Of a stretch of DNA of 56,571 nucleotides, positions 26,682-35,841 are shown one piece after another; the stretch's first letter is position 1; every line of letters starts with the position of its first letter. The DNA lies in contig JAHJNL010000072.1 in NCBI GenBank assembly GCA_018820855.1, positions 1-56,571 on the forward strand. Reading direction: 5' to 3'. Source of the stretch: Pseudomonadota bacterium. Lineage in GTDB: Bacteria; Desulfobacterota; Desulfobulbia; Desulfobulbales; Desulfocapsaceae. The notes below the pieces were generated by a model. It did no database searches and was not told the DNA's origin. It was given only the letters and a program-made list of their open reading frames with translations. The translations under genes were made by a program, and so were the position numbers.

Positions 26682-27233
26682 ATGGCAGATAGTTTTTCCT
26701 TTCCGAAAGACGATTATGTACTGATCGGGAAAATAGCCAAAGCCCATGGATTAAAGGGTGAGGTGAAGATCATGAGCTTTTCCGGACAGCCACAGAATAT
26801 CGGACTGTACCGGCATGTGGTCCTGATCTCAGAACAGGGAAGACTTACGCCTCCTTTCACAATTGCAAAATCACGGATTGGAAACAAGGAGGCCATTGTC
26901 GCTATCGAGGGTATTAACGATCGTAACAGTGCAGAGAGCCTCTGCGGATACGGCGTTCTTGTTCGCAAAGACGAGCTTCCGCAGCTCGATGGAGATGAGT
27001 TTTACCTCCACGAACTGGAAGGGTTACGTGTCACCACTGATGACGGTCAATACCTGGGCAGAGTCCATTCCTTTCTCAACAATGGCGCCCAGGATATTCT
27101 CGTTGTCATGAAAGGGAATGACGAGTTTCTAATCCCTCTCATTCCCGGCATGATTGTGGATCGAAATAAGGAAGAGATGATAATTGCACCGCCACCGGGA
27201 CTGATTGACATCAACTCCGGTGAGAAGGAATAG
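26682..27233 (+). CDS. rimM: 16S rRNA processing protein RimM
   Basis: This 183-residue protein has the RimM N-terminal barrel ([17 protein letters not shown]) and the C-terminal PRC-barrel region ([19 protein letters not shown] ... [13 protein letters not shown]). RimM assists maturation of the 30S head and interacts with uS19. It lies 12 bases after khpA and 14 before trmD. Confidence 0.95.
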   Translation: MADSFSFPKDDYVLIGKIAKAHGLKGEVKIMSFSGQPQNIGLYRHVVLISEQGRLTPPFTIAKSRIGNKEAIVAIEGINDRNSAESLCGYGVLVRKDELPQLDGDEFYLHELEGLRVTTDDGQYLGRVHSFLNNGAQDILVVMKGNDEFLIPLIPGMIVDRNKEEMIIAPPPGLIDINSGEKE

Positions 27234-27247
27234 GGACAGCCCCCCTT

Positions 27248-28006
27248 GTGATTTTTGACATACTGACCATCTTTCCTGATTTACTTGAGTCACCTTTGAA
27301 TGAGTCCATCATTCGTCGGGCGAAAGAGGCAGGGCAGGTCCGGATTGAGATCACCAATATCCGGGAATTTGCTGAAGATAAACATTCCATGACCGATGAC
27401 AGACCTTTTGGCGGTGGTGAAGGAATGGTTATGAAGCCGGAACCCCTGACTGCAGCTTTACAATCGGTCAGGAACAAAAACGGATTGGGTCGTGTTGTTC
27501 TGCTCAGTCCCCAGGGACGGCCATACAATCAGGAAGTAGCTGTCGAACTGAGTAAGGAAAAACACATCATTTTGGTCTGTGGCCGCTATGAGGGTGTAGA
27601 CGAGAGGTTCAGAGCTGCTGAAGTAGAAGACGAAATATCCATTGGTGACTACATTCTCACCGGTGGAGAACTGGCAGCCATGGTCATTATAGACTCAATA
27701 ACCAGGCTGCTCCCTGGAGTTCTGGGATGCGCAGGCTCTGCTGAAAAAGACACCTTCAGCAGACAGTTACTCAAACATCCGCAGTACACCAGACCAAGAG
27801 AATTTGCAGGCCAAGAGGTACCGGAGATACTGCTTTCCGGAGATCACGAACGCATTGAGAAGTATCGTTTTCTTGAGTCTGTTTGCAGAACCATGGATCG
27901 TCGTCCAGACCTCCTGCAAAAAGTGTTATTCAGCAAAGCCGAGATCAAGTTGCTAAAAAGACATCAACTCTACGAGAGGGTAAAAGCGTTGCAGAAGGAG
28001 CAATGA
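27248..28006 (+). CDS. trmD: tRNA (guanine-N1)-methyltransferase TrmD
   Basis: The 252-residue protein starts at GTG (27248) and has the TrmD motifs [41 protein letters not shown] and [15 protein letters not shown], which form the SPOUT trefoil knot that binds S-adenosylmethionine. It methylates G37 of tRNAs to prevent frameshifting. Its TGA overlaps the ATG of the next gene (ATGA), indicating coupled translation. Confidence 0.96.
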   Translation: MIFDILTIFPDLLESPLNESIIRRAKEAGQVRIEITNIREFAEDKHSMTDDRPFGGGEGMVMKPEPLTAALQSVRNKNGLGRVVLLSPQGRPYNQEVAVELSKEKHIILVCGRYEGVDERFRAAEVEDEISIGDYILTGGELAAMVIIDSITRLLPGVLGCAGSAEKDTFSRQLLKHPQYTRPREFAGQEVPEILLSGDHERIEKYRFLESVCRTMDRRPDLLQKVLFSKAEIKLLKRHQLYERVKALQKEQ

Positions 28007-28581
28007 GCTTGAGCAATACTGGTATAGACATTGTTCTTGTTCATCACCCAGTGATCAATAAAGTTGGAGAGACTATCGGTTCTGCCGTAACAAATCTTGA
28101 TCTTCACGATATTGCCCGGGCTGCAAAGACATTTGGTGTTGACAACTACTATATTGTTACGCCATATACAGACCAGCAGGGACTGGTCGATGAGATACTT
28201 GAGCACTGGAAAAGCGGTCATGGCGCCAGCTATAACCCCGCCCGGAAAGAAGCACTTGAGCTGGTGAGTGTGGCAGACAGCCTGGAAACTGTCATCGACA
28301 GAATTACGACCATGCGCGGGAGCAAACCACTCCTGCTCACCACCAGTGCTCAGAGGCAAAATAAAAGCTTGAGTTATCAAGAAGTCTGCGGCAAAATCAA
28401 GAAAGGGGAATCAATCCTTCTCCTCTTTGGCACGGCACACGGTATGGCCCCGCAGGTCATGGACATGGCAGATTACACCCTGCCACCTGTGGGAGGCAAC
28501 ACAGGATATAACCATCTTTCCGTACGCTCAGCCGTATCGATCATACTTGATCGCCTGCTAGGCAACCGGGATGAGAATTAA
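28003..28581 (+). CDS. SPOUT-type RNA methyltransferase (PF09936-like)
   Basis: This 192-residue protein starts at the ATG overlapping the trmD stop. It resembles the SAM-dependent RNA methyltransferase family PF09936, found between trmD and rplS in deltaproteobacteria and relatives. The N-terminal [20 protein letters not shown] and the C-terminal knot region ([20 protein letters not shown], then [14 protein letters not shown]) support this. The RNA target is not known. The genetic context makes a tRNA or rRNA substrate likely. Confidence 0.82.
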   Translation: MSLSNTGIDIVLVHHPVINKVGETIGSAVTNLDLHDIARAAKTFGVDNYYIVTPYTDQQGLVDEILEHWKSGHGASYNPARKEALELVSVADSLETVIDRITTMRGSKPLLLTTSAQRQNKSLSYQEVCGKIKKGESILLLFGTAHGMAPQVMDMADYTLPPVGGNTGYNHLSVRSAVSIILDRLLGNRDEN

Positions 28582-28639
28582 TAGTAGTAATGCAAAGAAA
28601 AAAAACAAGCATCATAACCGACAAACAACGGGAAATATC

Positions 28640-28993
28640 ATGAGCACAATTATCGACAGAATTGAAATGGAGCAGATGCGCCAGGATCACCCGGATTTTC
28701 GCCCAGGTGATACAGTTAAGGTTTACATTCGCATCATTGAGGGAAACAAAGAGCGTGTCCAGATCTTTCAGGGCGTAGTCATCAAACGCAGCAAAGGAAT
28801 GATGGACGCTTCTTATAGCGTTCGTAAAATTTCCCACGGTGTTGGCGTTGAAAAAACCTTTGCCCTGCACAACCCACGCATTGAAAAAATCGAGGTTGTC
28901 AGCCGAGGACGCGTCCGTCGTTCACGCCTCTACTACCTGCGCGACAGACGTGGTAAAGCCGCACGTATCCGCGAGCGCGGTCTTGTCCGCTGA
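28640..28993 (+). CDS. rplS: 50S ribosomal protein bL19
   Basis: This 117-residue protein has the bL19 pattern: [48 protein letters not shown] and the basic [20 protein letters not shown]. The start at 28640 gives the normal length. bL19 lies at the subunit interface. Its 3' end overlaps the proposed TTG start of rnhB by 11 bases. Confidence 0.97.
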   Translation: MSTIIDRIEMEQMRQDHPDFRPGDTVKVYIRIIEGNKERVQIFQGVVIKRSKGMMDASYSVRKISHGVGVEKTFALHNPRIEKIEVVSRGRVRRSRLYYLRDRRGKAARIRERGLVR

Positions 28994-29672
28994 TAAGCAG
29001 CGCACAGCTACATCCCAGGTAAGGATAGAAAAATTTCTATCCTTACCTGCTTCTTCTCAGAAGGACAATTATCATCTCGAACGTAACCTGCTGCAACAGG
29101 GGTATTCTGTTATTGCAGGTCTTGACGAGGTCGGCAGAGGCCCCTTGGCCGGACCAGTTGTTGCTGCAGCCGTTATTCTTCCTGAAGACTGTCAGCATTC
29201 CCTCTTTATCGACTCTAAAAAACTCTCTGCCAAAAAAAGAGAGCTGCTCTTTACTCATCTTCAGGAAATACCAGCCCGTATCGGTATCGGCACGGTCTCC
29301 CATCAAACCATAGACAGGATTAATATCCTTCAGGCATCACTGCTGGCCATGAAACGTGCTGTGGAAGACTTGACAGGCCAAAGTTATCCTCCCGACTTCC
29401 TTCTGGTGGACGGAAAATTTCCTGTCCCACTGGGAATCTCTCAACAGCCTCTTATAAAAGGGGAAACCCATTCTGCCTCCATTGCCGCTGCCTCCATTGC
29501 TGCCAAGGTGACCCGAGACCTCCTGATGGAAGAGCTTCACCAACAGTTTCCCTGCTATAATTTTCAATGCAACAAGGGCTACCCGACAAAGGAGCATCGT
29601 CAAGCCGTTAAAGAACATGGGATCTGTCCTTATCATCGCCTGAGCTTCAAAGGGGTCAAAGAGTTTGTCTGA
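28983..29672 (+). CDS. rnhB: ribonuclease HII
   Basis: The protein has the RNase HII motifs [14 protein letters not shown] (catalytic Asp and Glu), [14 protein letters not shown] and [14 protein letters not shown], and ends at 29672. It removes misincorporated ribonucleotides and RNA primers from DNA. The start is uncertain: no ATG or GTG occurs between the rplS end and the conserved domain. TTG at 28983 is the nearest usable codon, giving 229 residues and an 11-base overlap with rplS. The frame between this start and the conserved core encodes a perfect 16-bp hairpin (29016-29049). The stop overlaps the TTG start of the following yraN-like gene. Confidence 0.9.
   Translation: MSADKQRTATSQVRIEKFLSLPASSQKDNYHLERNLLQQGYSVIAGLDEVGRGPLAGPVVAAAVILPEDCQHSLFIDSKKLSAKKRELLFTHLQEIPARIGIGTVSHQTIDRINILQASLLAMKRAVEDLTGQSYPPDFLLVDGKFPVPLGISQQPLIKGETHSASIAAASIAAKVTRDLLMEELHQQFPCYNFQCNKGYPTKEHRQAVKEHGICPYHRLSFKGVKEFV
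29016..29049. promoter_or_regulatory. perfect 16-bp hairpin inside the 5' end of rnhB
   Basis: CAGGTAAGGATAGAAA (29016-29031) and its exact reverse complement (29034-29049) are separated by two bases. No T tract follows, so it is not a classic terminator. It lies between rplS and the conserved part of rnhB and could act as an mRNA processing or 3'-end-stabilising site for the ribosomal-protein transcript, or slow translation of rnhB. Confidence 0.6.
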
Positions 29673-30042
29673 GGCTCGAATCAATCTAGGCAAACGAGGT
29701 GAAGATCTGGCAGCCCACCATCTTATGCAACTGGGATTCTCCATTCTTGCACGAAATTACAGGCAAAAAACAGGAGAAATTGATATCATAGCCCGTGATG
29801 GTGATTGTCTGGTTTTTGTTGAGGTTAAAACCAGAAAGAGCCTGCGCTTTGGCCAACCATTTGAGGCAGTGACTACAAAAAAACAAGCCCAGCTTTCAAG
29901 AGTTGCCCTCGACTATCTGAGTCGGAACAAACTCCTTGACCAGCCCGCCCGTTTTGATGTTATTTCCATACTGCTTGCAGATGACGGCAAAGCAGATATT
30001 GAACATCTACCCAACTGTTTTGAACTGGCGTCCGGCTTTTAA
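29665..30042 (+). CDS. YraN/UPF0102 family nuclease-like protein
   Basis: From a TTG start at 29665, overlapping the rnhB stop, the product has 125 residues. It matches the YraN family: LGKRGEDLAAHHLMQLGF, then GEIDIIARDGDCLVFVEVKTR with the D-(E/V)-V-K pattern of restriction-endonuclease-like folds. The family is usually next to rnhB. The biological role is unclear. Confidence 0.88.
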   Translation: MSEARINLGKRGEDLAAHHLMQLGFSILARNYRQKTGEIDIIARDGDCLVFVEVKTRKSLRFGQPFEAVTTKKQAQLSRVALDYLSRNKLLDQPARFDVISILLADDGKADIEHLPNCFELASGF

Positions 30043-30229
30043 GACACGTAATAACCAAAGAATTTCAGATGACAAAAGTTAAGAAACCAACAACCTTGTG
30101 AGTAGAAAAATAAATTTCCAGAACTCTCTACAGTCATGATTCATTCCTTCATTGGAGATTGAACCACGGAATTTTCATTTCCCTGAATGTTCGATCTTCG
30201 ATGTTTATCTCAAATATAATGTGCCTTTC

Positions 30230-31231
30230 ATGCTTCCTCTTGCCATAACCATGGGCTGCCCTGCCGGCATTGGCCCAGAGATCATTCTCAAATATTTCAG
30301 TCTTACCCATGCTCATGAGCGCCCGGCAGCTGTCGTAATCGGCGATTGCTCTGTCCTGCGCTATTATGCTGAGAGGTTTAAATCTGATGTCTCCATCCGC
30401 CCTTGGGCTCCGGGCAACCCGGTTAAGCAAGACGATGGAGTTATCCCCGTACTCGAGACCTCCACTCTTTTGCCGCAGGATATTCATCCAGGTCACCCCT
30501 CAAAAAAGACCGCAGTGGCCATGGCTGATGCCATTATTGCTGCTGTCGGAGGAATCCAGAAATCAATTTTTTCTGCGCTCTGCACCTGCCCGATCTCAAA
30601 AAAAGCACTCCAGGAGAGTGGTCACCACTATCCCGGTCATACGGAGATGCTTGCGGCTCTCACAGCATCTTCCAGCCAAGTAATGATGATGGCAGGCAGT
30701 TCCCTGCGTATCACCCTGGCTACCATCCACTGCGCCCTAGCTCAGGTCCCGGAACTCCTGCAAGAAGAATCGCTGGTTGACCTCTTCACCACCACCCACC
30801 AAAGCCTGCATGTTGATTTTGACATTGCTGCGCCCAAGATAGCCGTGGCCGCCCTTAATCCCCATGCCGGGGAAGGAGGTATGTTTGGCAAAGAAGAAGA
30901 ACAGATCATTGTGCCAGCAATGGAGCGGGCAAAAAATAAAGGAATAGATTTGCACGGGCCCTTTCCACCTGATACCGTTTTTTTCAAAGCCGCACAGGGA
31001 GAATATGATGCAGTAGTCTGCATGTACCACGATCAGGGCCTGATTCCTTTCAAACTCCTTCACTTCAAAGACGGAGTTAATGTCACTCTCGGTCTGCCCA
31101 TTGTTCGAACTTCTGTTGACCATGGTACGGCTTATGATATAGCAGGCAAGTCCATTGCCGATCCGGCAAGCCTCAGGGCTGCAGTGAAGCTGGCTGGCAT
31201 TATTGCAGGAAATCGCGCCCGGACAAAATAG
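30230..31231 (+). CDS. pdxA: 4-hydroxythreonine-4-phosphate dehydrogenase
   Basis: The start at 30230 gives a 333-residue protein opening LPLAITMGCPAGIGPEI, as in PdxA. A TTG 78 bases upstream is in frame but adds residues outside the family. Metal and substrate motifs seen are GHTEMLA, NPHAGEGGMFG and MYHDQGLIPFK. The enzyme oxidises 4-phosphohydroxy-L-threonine in the DXP-dependent branch of pyridoxal phosphate synthesis. It is followed by tmk after 28 bp. The start lacks a good Shine-Dalgarno. Confidence 0.93.
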   Translation: MLPLAITMGCPAGIGPEIILKYFSLTHAHERPAAVVIGDCSVLRYYAERFKSDVSIRPWAPGNPVKQDDGVIPVLETSTLLPQDIHPGHPSKKTAVAMADAIIAAVGGIQKSIFSALCTCPISKKALQESGHHYPGHTEMLAALTASSSQVMMMAGSSLRITLATIHCALAQVPELLQEESLVDLFTTTHQSLHVDFDIAAPKIAVAALNPHAGEGGMFGKEEEQIIVPAMERAKNKGIDLHGPFPPDTVFFKAAQGEYDAVVCMYHDQGLIPFKLLHFKDGVNVTLGLPIVRTSVDHGTAYDIAGKSIADPASLRAAVKLAGIIAGNRARTK

Positions 31232-31259
31232 TCCAGTCTCAGCTAATTAAGGATGTCAC

Positions 31260-31874
31260 ATGTCAGAAAAGAGAACCGGCCTACTCATTGTCTTTGAAGG
31301 TACTGACGGGACCGGTAAGTCCACCCAGCTCCAGCTTTTGGCGCAAGCCCTTCGAGATAAGGGCTGGCCGGTGCTGATCACCTATGAGCCCACCGATGGC
31401 GTGTACGGCAAACAGATCCGCGAGCTCTATGCTCATCGTGACACCGTCAGCCGTGAAGAAGAGCTCAACCTGTTTCTCGCAGATCGGCGAGAACATGTGG
31501 AGCAACTACTTACTCCTGCCCTGAAGAGCGGAAAGATCGTCCTCTGTGACCGCTATTATCTTTCAACCGTCGCCTACCAGGGTGCAGCCGGGCTTGATCC
31601 AGAGATTATCCTTGCCCGCAATGGCTTTGCTCCGGTACCTGATCTGGCCCTTCTCTTTCATGCCCCCATTCATACCGGGGTCAAACGTATTACTCAGGGA
31701 CGTGGAGAAGAACTGAATGATTTTGAAAAAGAAGACTATCTCCAACAGGTGGCCACAATGTTCGCACAAATAAACCTTCCCTTTATCCGCAGAATCGATG
31801 CGGCCCGCAGTATCGAGGCCATTCATTGTGATGTCCTTAACCTTGTTCAACCTCTTCTTGAGAAACTGCAATGA
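31260..31874 (+). CDS. tmk: thymidylate kinase
   Basis: This 204-residue protein has the P-loop FEGTDGTGKSTQ, the DRYYLSTVAYQG substrate motif and a LID-like segment RGEELNDFE. It phosphorylates dTMP to dTDP in the dTTP pathway. AAGG precedes the ATG. Its stop overlaps the start of the TPR lipoprotein gene by four bases, so the two are translated together. Confidence 0.95.
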   Translation: MSEKRTGLLIVFEGTDGTGKSTQLQLLAQALRDKGWPVLITYEPTDGVYGKQIRELYAHRDTVSREEELNLFLADRREHVEQLLTPALKSGKIVLCDRYYLSTVAYQGAAGLDPEIILARNGFAPVPDLALLFHAPIHTGVKRITQGRGEELNDFEKEDYLQQVATMFAQINLPFIRRIDAARSIEAIHCDVLNLVQPLLEKLQ

Positions 31875-33625
31875 TATCAGTAGGTCGTCTTAGCAACAAT
31901 TTCCTTTTCCTCTTCTGCACCCTGCTGCTTCTCCTGGGAGGCTGTACAACCACTCCTCTGTCCAATCAATCACTCCAGCAACAGCACCTTGACCTTGAGG
32001 AAGAGGATGCAGTTACCGGGGAAGAACAGGTGGATATAGCCTGTTCTTATTTTTATTTTCTCTGGGCGTGCCATGCGGAAAACAACAAAGAGTATAATGA
32101 GGCCCAGGAAGCATATGAAAAAGCATTGATCTGCGACCCCGACTCCCGCTACGTCCTGCGTAAGCTTCCTCTCCTGTTGATCAAGATGGGAAAATACCAG
32201 GGAGCAGCCCAGTGGCTGCGCAAAATAATCGCCGATAACCCTGATGATATTCAAGACAGACTCCTCCTCGCCCGTCTTGATGTGCGCAACAATGAAATTG
32301 AAGAGGCGATCCAACTGTACAAGGAAATTATTGAACTCACTCCTGAAGATGAAACCGTTCTCCTGCGCCTCGGATTCATTTACTCGCAGCAAAATCGCTA
32401 TAACGAGGCTGAAAAGACCTTCAGGCAGGCCCTGGCCCAGAACCATGAATCCCTCTTTGCTCATCTTTACCTGGCCCGTCTAGCCACCCAGAAAGGAGAT
32501 TATATAGGGGCGGCCACATGGTATGAAAAGGCCCTGGATCTCAACTGGTCTGCCGACCTTGCCATTGAACTCGCAGAATTTTTTGGCGTTCTTGGCAAAT
32601 ACGATCGCGTGGAAGCCCTCTATCGCTCTGTTCTGGAGCAGACCCCTGATGATGAACAGGCCAGCCTTGGTTTGGTCCATACCCTGCTCCTCCAGGATCG
32701 CGAAGAAGATGCTCTGCAAGAATTGCGACGTTTACGGGAACTCAGTCAAGAGCCAGAGCATATAGATATGATCATCAGCCGTCTCTTTCTTCGTTCCGGG
32801 AAACTTGACGAGGCAGCAGAGATTCTGGAACCTATAGTCCAGGATAACGAATCATCTGAAGCTGCCTATATGCTCGCCGTCATTCGCTATGAAAAAAAGA
32901 ATTTCACGCAGGCCTTGGAGATTTTGCAAAAGATTTTGCCTGATTCCGACTCCTATCAGGATAGCATTTCGCTGCAGGTACGCATTCTCCTTGAAGAAAA
33001 ACAAGAGCATCAGGCTATTGCAATGCTCAAACAGATCTTGACAGATGAAGTAGGCAACACCCCAGCCCTTTATGCCCTTCTGGCCTCTCTCTATATGGAG
33101 CAAAACCAGATAGAAGAGGGCTATAAGACCATTCAGGACGCACTGAACAGATATCCTGACAATGAACAACTCTACTTTGAGTATGGTCTTCTCCTCGAAC
33201 AGGATGGTAAACAGCAGCAGGCAATAGTCAGCATGGAAAAGGTCCTTGAGTTACAGCCGGATCATGCAGAGGCCTTGAATTATCTTGGCTATACCTGGGC
33301 AGATAATAATGTCAATCTGGAAAAAGCCCTGCAATACATTCAACAATCCCTCACCTTAAAACCAAACAATGGCTTTATCCGAGACAGCTTGGGCTGGGTC
33401 TATTTCCGTTTGGGGAAACTGGACAAGGCTGTTGAAGAAATTCTTGGTGCCCTGGAACTGGAACCTGATGACCCCAATATTTATGAGCATCTTGGTGATA
33501 TCTATCGAGCACAAGGCAAAAACGAAGACGCCAGGAAAGCTTATCAAAAAGCCGGAGAACTCTTTGTTGATCAAGACAAAAAGCTCCGCATTCAGGAAAA
33601 AACAGATGGACTTCAGGGAGAATAA
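31871..33625 (+). CDS. TPR-repeat outer-envelope lipoprotein
   Basis: The 584-residue protein has a lipoprotein signal with the lipobox LLGGC (Cys25), followed by tandem tetratricopeptide repeats over almost the whole length, for example YNEAQEAYEKALICDPDS, YNEAEKTFRQALAQNHES and LDKAVEEILGALELEPDDPN. TPR solenoids act as protein-binding scaffolds. The next gene encodes another lipoprotein and overlaps it by 20 bases, so the pair probably acts in envelope assembly. No catalytic domain is seen. Confidence 0.85.
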   Translation: MISVGRLSNNFLFLFCTLLLLLGGCTTTPLSNQSLQQQHLDLEEEDAVTGEEQVDIACSYFYFLWACHAENNKEYNEAQEAYEKALICDPDSRYVLRKLPLLLIKMGKYQGAAQWLRKIIADNPDDIQDRLLLARLDVRNNEIEEAIQLYKEIIELTPEDETVLLRLGFIYSQQNRYNEAEKTFRQALAQNHESLFAHLYLARLATQKGDYIGAATWYEKALDLNWSADLAIELAEFFGVLGKYDRVEALYRSVLEQTPDDEQASLGLVHTLLLQDREEDALQELRRLRELSQEPEHIDMIISRLFLRSGKLDEAAEILEPIVQDNESSEAAYMLAVIRYEKKNFTQALEILQKILPDSDSYQDSISLQVRILLEEKQEHQAIAMLKQILTDEVGNTPALYALLASLYMEQNQIEEGYKTIQDALNRYPDNEQLYFEYGLLLEQDGKQQQAIVSMEKVLELQPDHAEALNYLGYTWADNNVNLEKALQYIQQSLTLKPNNGFIRDSLGWVYFRLGKLDKAVEEILGALELEPDDPNIYEHLGDIYRAQGKNEDARKAYQKAGELFVDQDKKLRIQEKTDGLQGE

Positions 33626-34445
33626 AAAAGAGCGGCGTGGAGCATCTCTTCTTTTAGCAGCCGTACTTCTCATCCTTTTTCTCGGAGGATGCGCCAGGCA
33701 ACATTGGAACGAAAGGCTTGAAGAGGAAGAGGCAGCAGAGGTTGCAAAAATCGTTCATCTCATGCAGGAAGAGAGCAGAACCTGCTCCAGCAGTATTGAC
33801 GCAACTGCCCTGATCTTCTGGAAGAGTCCACTAGAGGAAAGCGCTATTGAGGGATATCTGCAGCTGCTCTCCCCCTCTTTTTTTAAATTCGTAATAAATA
33901 ATCCGCTAGGCCAGCCACTTTACGCCATTTCCAGTAACGGGGAGACGTTCCAATCCCTGCACATAGCTCAACAGAAACATATTCGTGGAAATATACGCGC
34001 CCTTGCCCTGCGAAACGACATCCCGCCCAGCCTTGTGGGGGGCAACTGGTTTGCCTATCTTAGCGGGCGCCTTCCGGAGCTATCGGTGGAGATAGAAGAA
34101 ATAAACCGAGATACATCCAGCCAAACCATCTGGGTGCATCTGTCCAATCTTACCTCTTCAGGTGAAGCAGAAAAGGTCTATCTCCATCTTGCCCCTGCCA
34201 AAAAACAGGTCCTGGGATATCTAGTACTTGATCAAGAAGGCAAAACCCTTGCTGAAATTTCTTACCAGGAGCAAAAAGAAGAAAGCGATCTCTGCACCCC
34301 CCGGAAAAATATTACAGTCACCAGCCTCCCATGGGGGGCTGAGCTCAGAGTTGAACTCAAAGATATCAGAACCGACACCCAGTTTCAGGAGGATGATTTC
34401 ACTTTACCAGTTCCTCCCGGTTACACAACTCAGCTCCAGCCCTGA
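33606..34445 (+). CDS. LolB/DUF4292-like lipoprotein
   Basis: Starting at MDFRENKKER (33606), the 279-residue product has a lipobox LGGC (Cys29). The rest is a beta-rich domain resembling LolB/LppX/DUF4292 half-barrels, with LSPSFFKFVINNPLGQPLY and VLGYLVLDQEGKTLAEISY as typical strands. Such proteins bind or transfer lipoproteins or lipids at the outer membrane. The similarity is inferred from the pattern and is tentative. It overlaps the TPR lipoprotein by 20 bases, and its stop codon directly abuts the stop of the convergent AMIN gene. Confidence 0.6.
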   Translation: MDFRENKKERRGASLLLAAVLLILFLGGCARQHWNERLEEEEAAEVAKIVHLMQEESRTCSSSIDATALIFWKSPLEESAIEGYLQLLSPSFFKFVINNPLGQPLYAISSNGETFQSLHIAQQKHIRGNIRALALRNDIPPSLVGGNWFAYLSGRLPELSVEIEEINRDTSSQTIWVHLSNLTSSGEAEKVYLHLAPAKKQVLGYLVLDQEGKTLAEISYQEQKEESDLCTPRKNITVTSLPWGAELRVELKDIRTDTQFQEDDFTLPVPPGYTTQLQP

Positions 34446-35471
34446 TCAGTTTTGAGGTATGGTTGGCTGACTGCTGTCAAGAGAGTCATAGGAGTTGACG
34501 ATTATGACAAAGAGGTTGTTTTCTTTGAAGAAGACCTGCTGCAAATCATAGTTTTTATTGGGGACAAGCTCCAGCGTTACCTGTACCCGATCAGGATCGA
34601 AAAATTCCTCCACCCTGATACGATCCACGTATTCACCATGACTGGCCAGATCCTTCACCACCTCATCAGCCAGTCTTGTACCGGGAAAATCACAGATGAC
34701 ACGAGGGATCCCATCCTCCTGGCCGCTAACCGTTGGAGGATAAAAACCATTGAGCTTAAAGAGGGCCATTTCCCCATTATTGGAGGTATTCTCAAATGAA
34801 ACATCACTCAGCAGTGGGTCCGGAGCAGGTTCGCCTACTTCCTCCGCCTTTGCCCCCTCTTCCGCGACCGGTGACTCAAGCTGAGGAGCGGAAGACTTTT
34901 GTACCTCTAATTCGGCAACCTCATTTTCAGTCCGATCGCCTGCTTTCACTGCTTCCTCTGCAACGGCTTCGACCGCAACCACCTCTTTCTGGGCTGGGAA
35001 TTGTGGCGACTCTTCTTTTTCAGGAGTTGCAGAGACAAGCGGTTCCACTGCTTTCTGGGGAAGACCTGCCGGAACGAGCTGAATAGTCAGGATATTTTCA
35101 TCTCTATCAAACTTCTGCTCAAAATGATACTCTCCGGAAGGAACAAGATCGATCACCACTCTGGTCTTATCGGGATGAACCCCGATACGTATTTTCTGGA
35201 CCATTGTACCGTTGGCAAGGATATTTGACGGAACCCTCCTGCTCGGACGTGTTCCCAAGAAGTCAAAGACAACACGGGGATTTTCGCCCTTCAGAGCAAA
35301 GACCTTGGGGAGATGCGGACCATTAAGATGAAAGATTACAGATGCACTGCTTCCATCATTTTCCAGGTAACTCACTTCCTCAATTAGGGCATCAGCCGCT
35401 TTTGCAGGACCGGAAATGAAAAAAAACAGAAAAAAAACAACCAGAGAAAAAACAGTATTCCGACTCTTCAT
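34446..35471 (-). CDS. periplasmic protein with two AMIN domains
   Basis: The 341-residue protein has a signal peptide ending in PAKA and two AMIN-type beta domains: residues about 30-125 (SASVIFHLNGPHLPKVFAL ... VVFDFLGTR ... IRIGVHPDKTRVVIDL) and about 240-335 (MALFKLNGFYPPTV ... VICDFPGTRL ... VQVTLELVP). An acidic Glu/Ala/Val-rich linker joins them. AMIN domains bind peptidoglycan or localise amidases and secretins; no amidase catalytic domain is present. It is convergent with the LolB-like gene and begins a 370-bp gap upstream of the radical SAM gene. Confidence 0.8.
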   Translation of the reverse strand: MKSRNTVFSLVVFFLFFFISGPAKAADALIEEVSYLENDGSSASVIFHLNGPHLPKVFALKGENPRVVFDFLGTRPSRRVPSNILANGTMVQKIRIGVHPDKTRVVIDLVPSGEYHFEQKFDRDENILTIQLVPAGLPQKAVEPLVSATPEKEESPQFPAQKEVVAVEAVAEEAVKAGDRTENEVAELEVQKSSAPQLESPVAEEGAKAEEVGEPAPDPLLSDVSFENTSNNGEMALFKLNGFYPPTVSGQEDGIPRVICDFPGTRLADEVVKDLASHGEYVDRIRVEEFFDPDRVQVTLELVPNKNYDLQQVFFKENNLFVIIVNSYDSLDSSQPTIPQN

Positions 35472-35841
35472 AAAAGATAAACTCGTTAAAAGTTAAAAAA
35501 TCGTCAGGATTAACCAGATAAGCGCCAGACTTCGAAAAGCTTCAGCTACGCAGCTTACGAATAAAAAAACACTACTGATCACGTAACTCATACAGCAGTA
35601 ACTGAAAATTCATAACAGGAACGCAGAAAACTATTTTTTACAACTCCATCATAAAAAAGAGACCTTAGTTAAACATAACATGTTATTTTTTCAGGAACAA
35701 ATCAGATACTTTTCTGAATACATCATCCTGTCTTGAAAAGTCAACCTATTTTCAGTAAATGAGAATGGCTTTACTCTCAACAAAACCGGGCGATTCCCAC
35801 TGAAGAAACAACTTTATCAGTGAGCAGCCCTAACAATAACC
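35472..35841. other. 370-bp intergenic region, one weak promoter candidate
   Basis: This A/T-rich gap separates two divergent genes. TTGAAA (35733-35738) and TAAATG (35756-35761), 17 bp apart, could serve the radical SAM gene, but the -10 match is poor. No RNA gene, repeat or further ORF was seen. Confidence 0.3.

Noticed and set aside
33369-33605. An N-terminal extension of the LolB-like lipoprotein
   Set aside because: It overlaps the TPR gene in another frame. The internal ATG at 33606 gives a proper lipoprotein signal.
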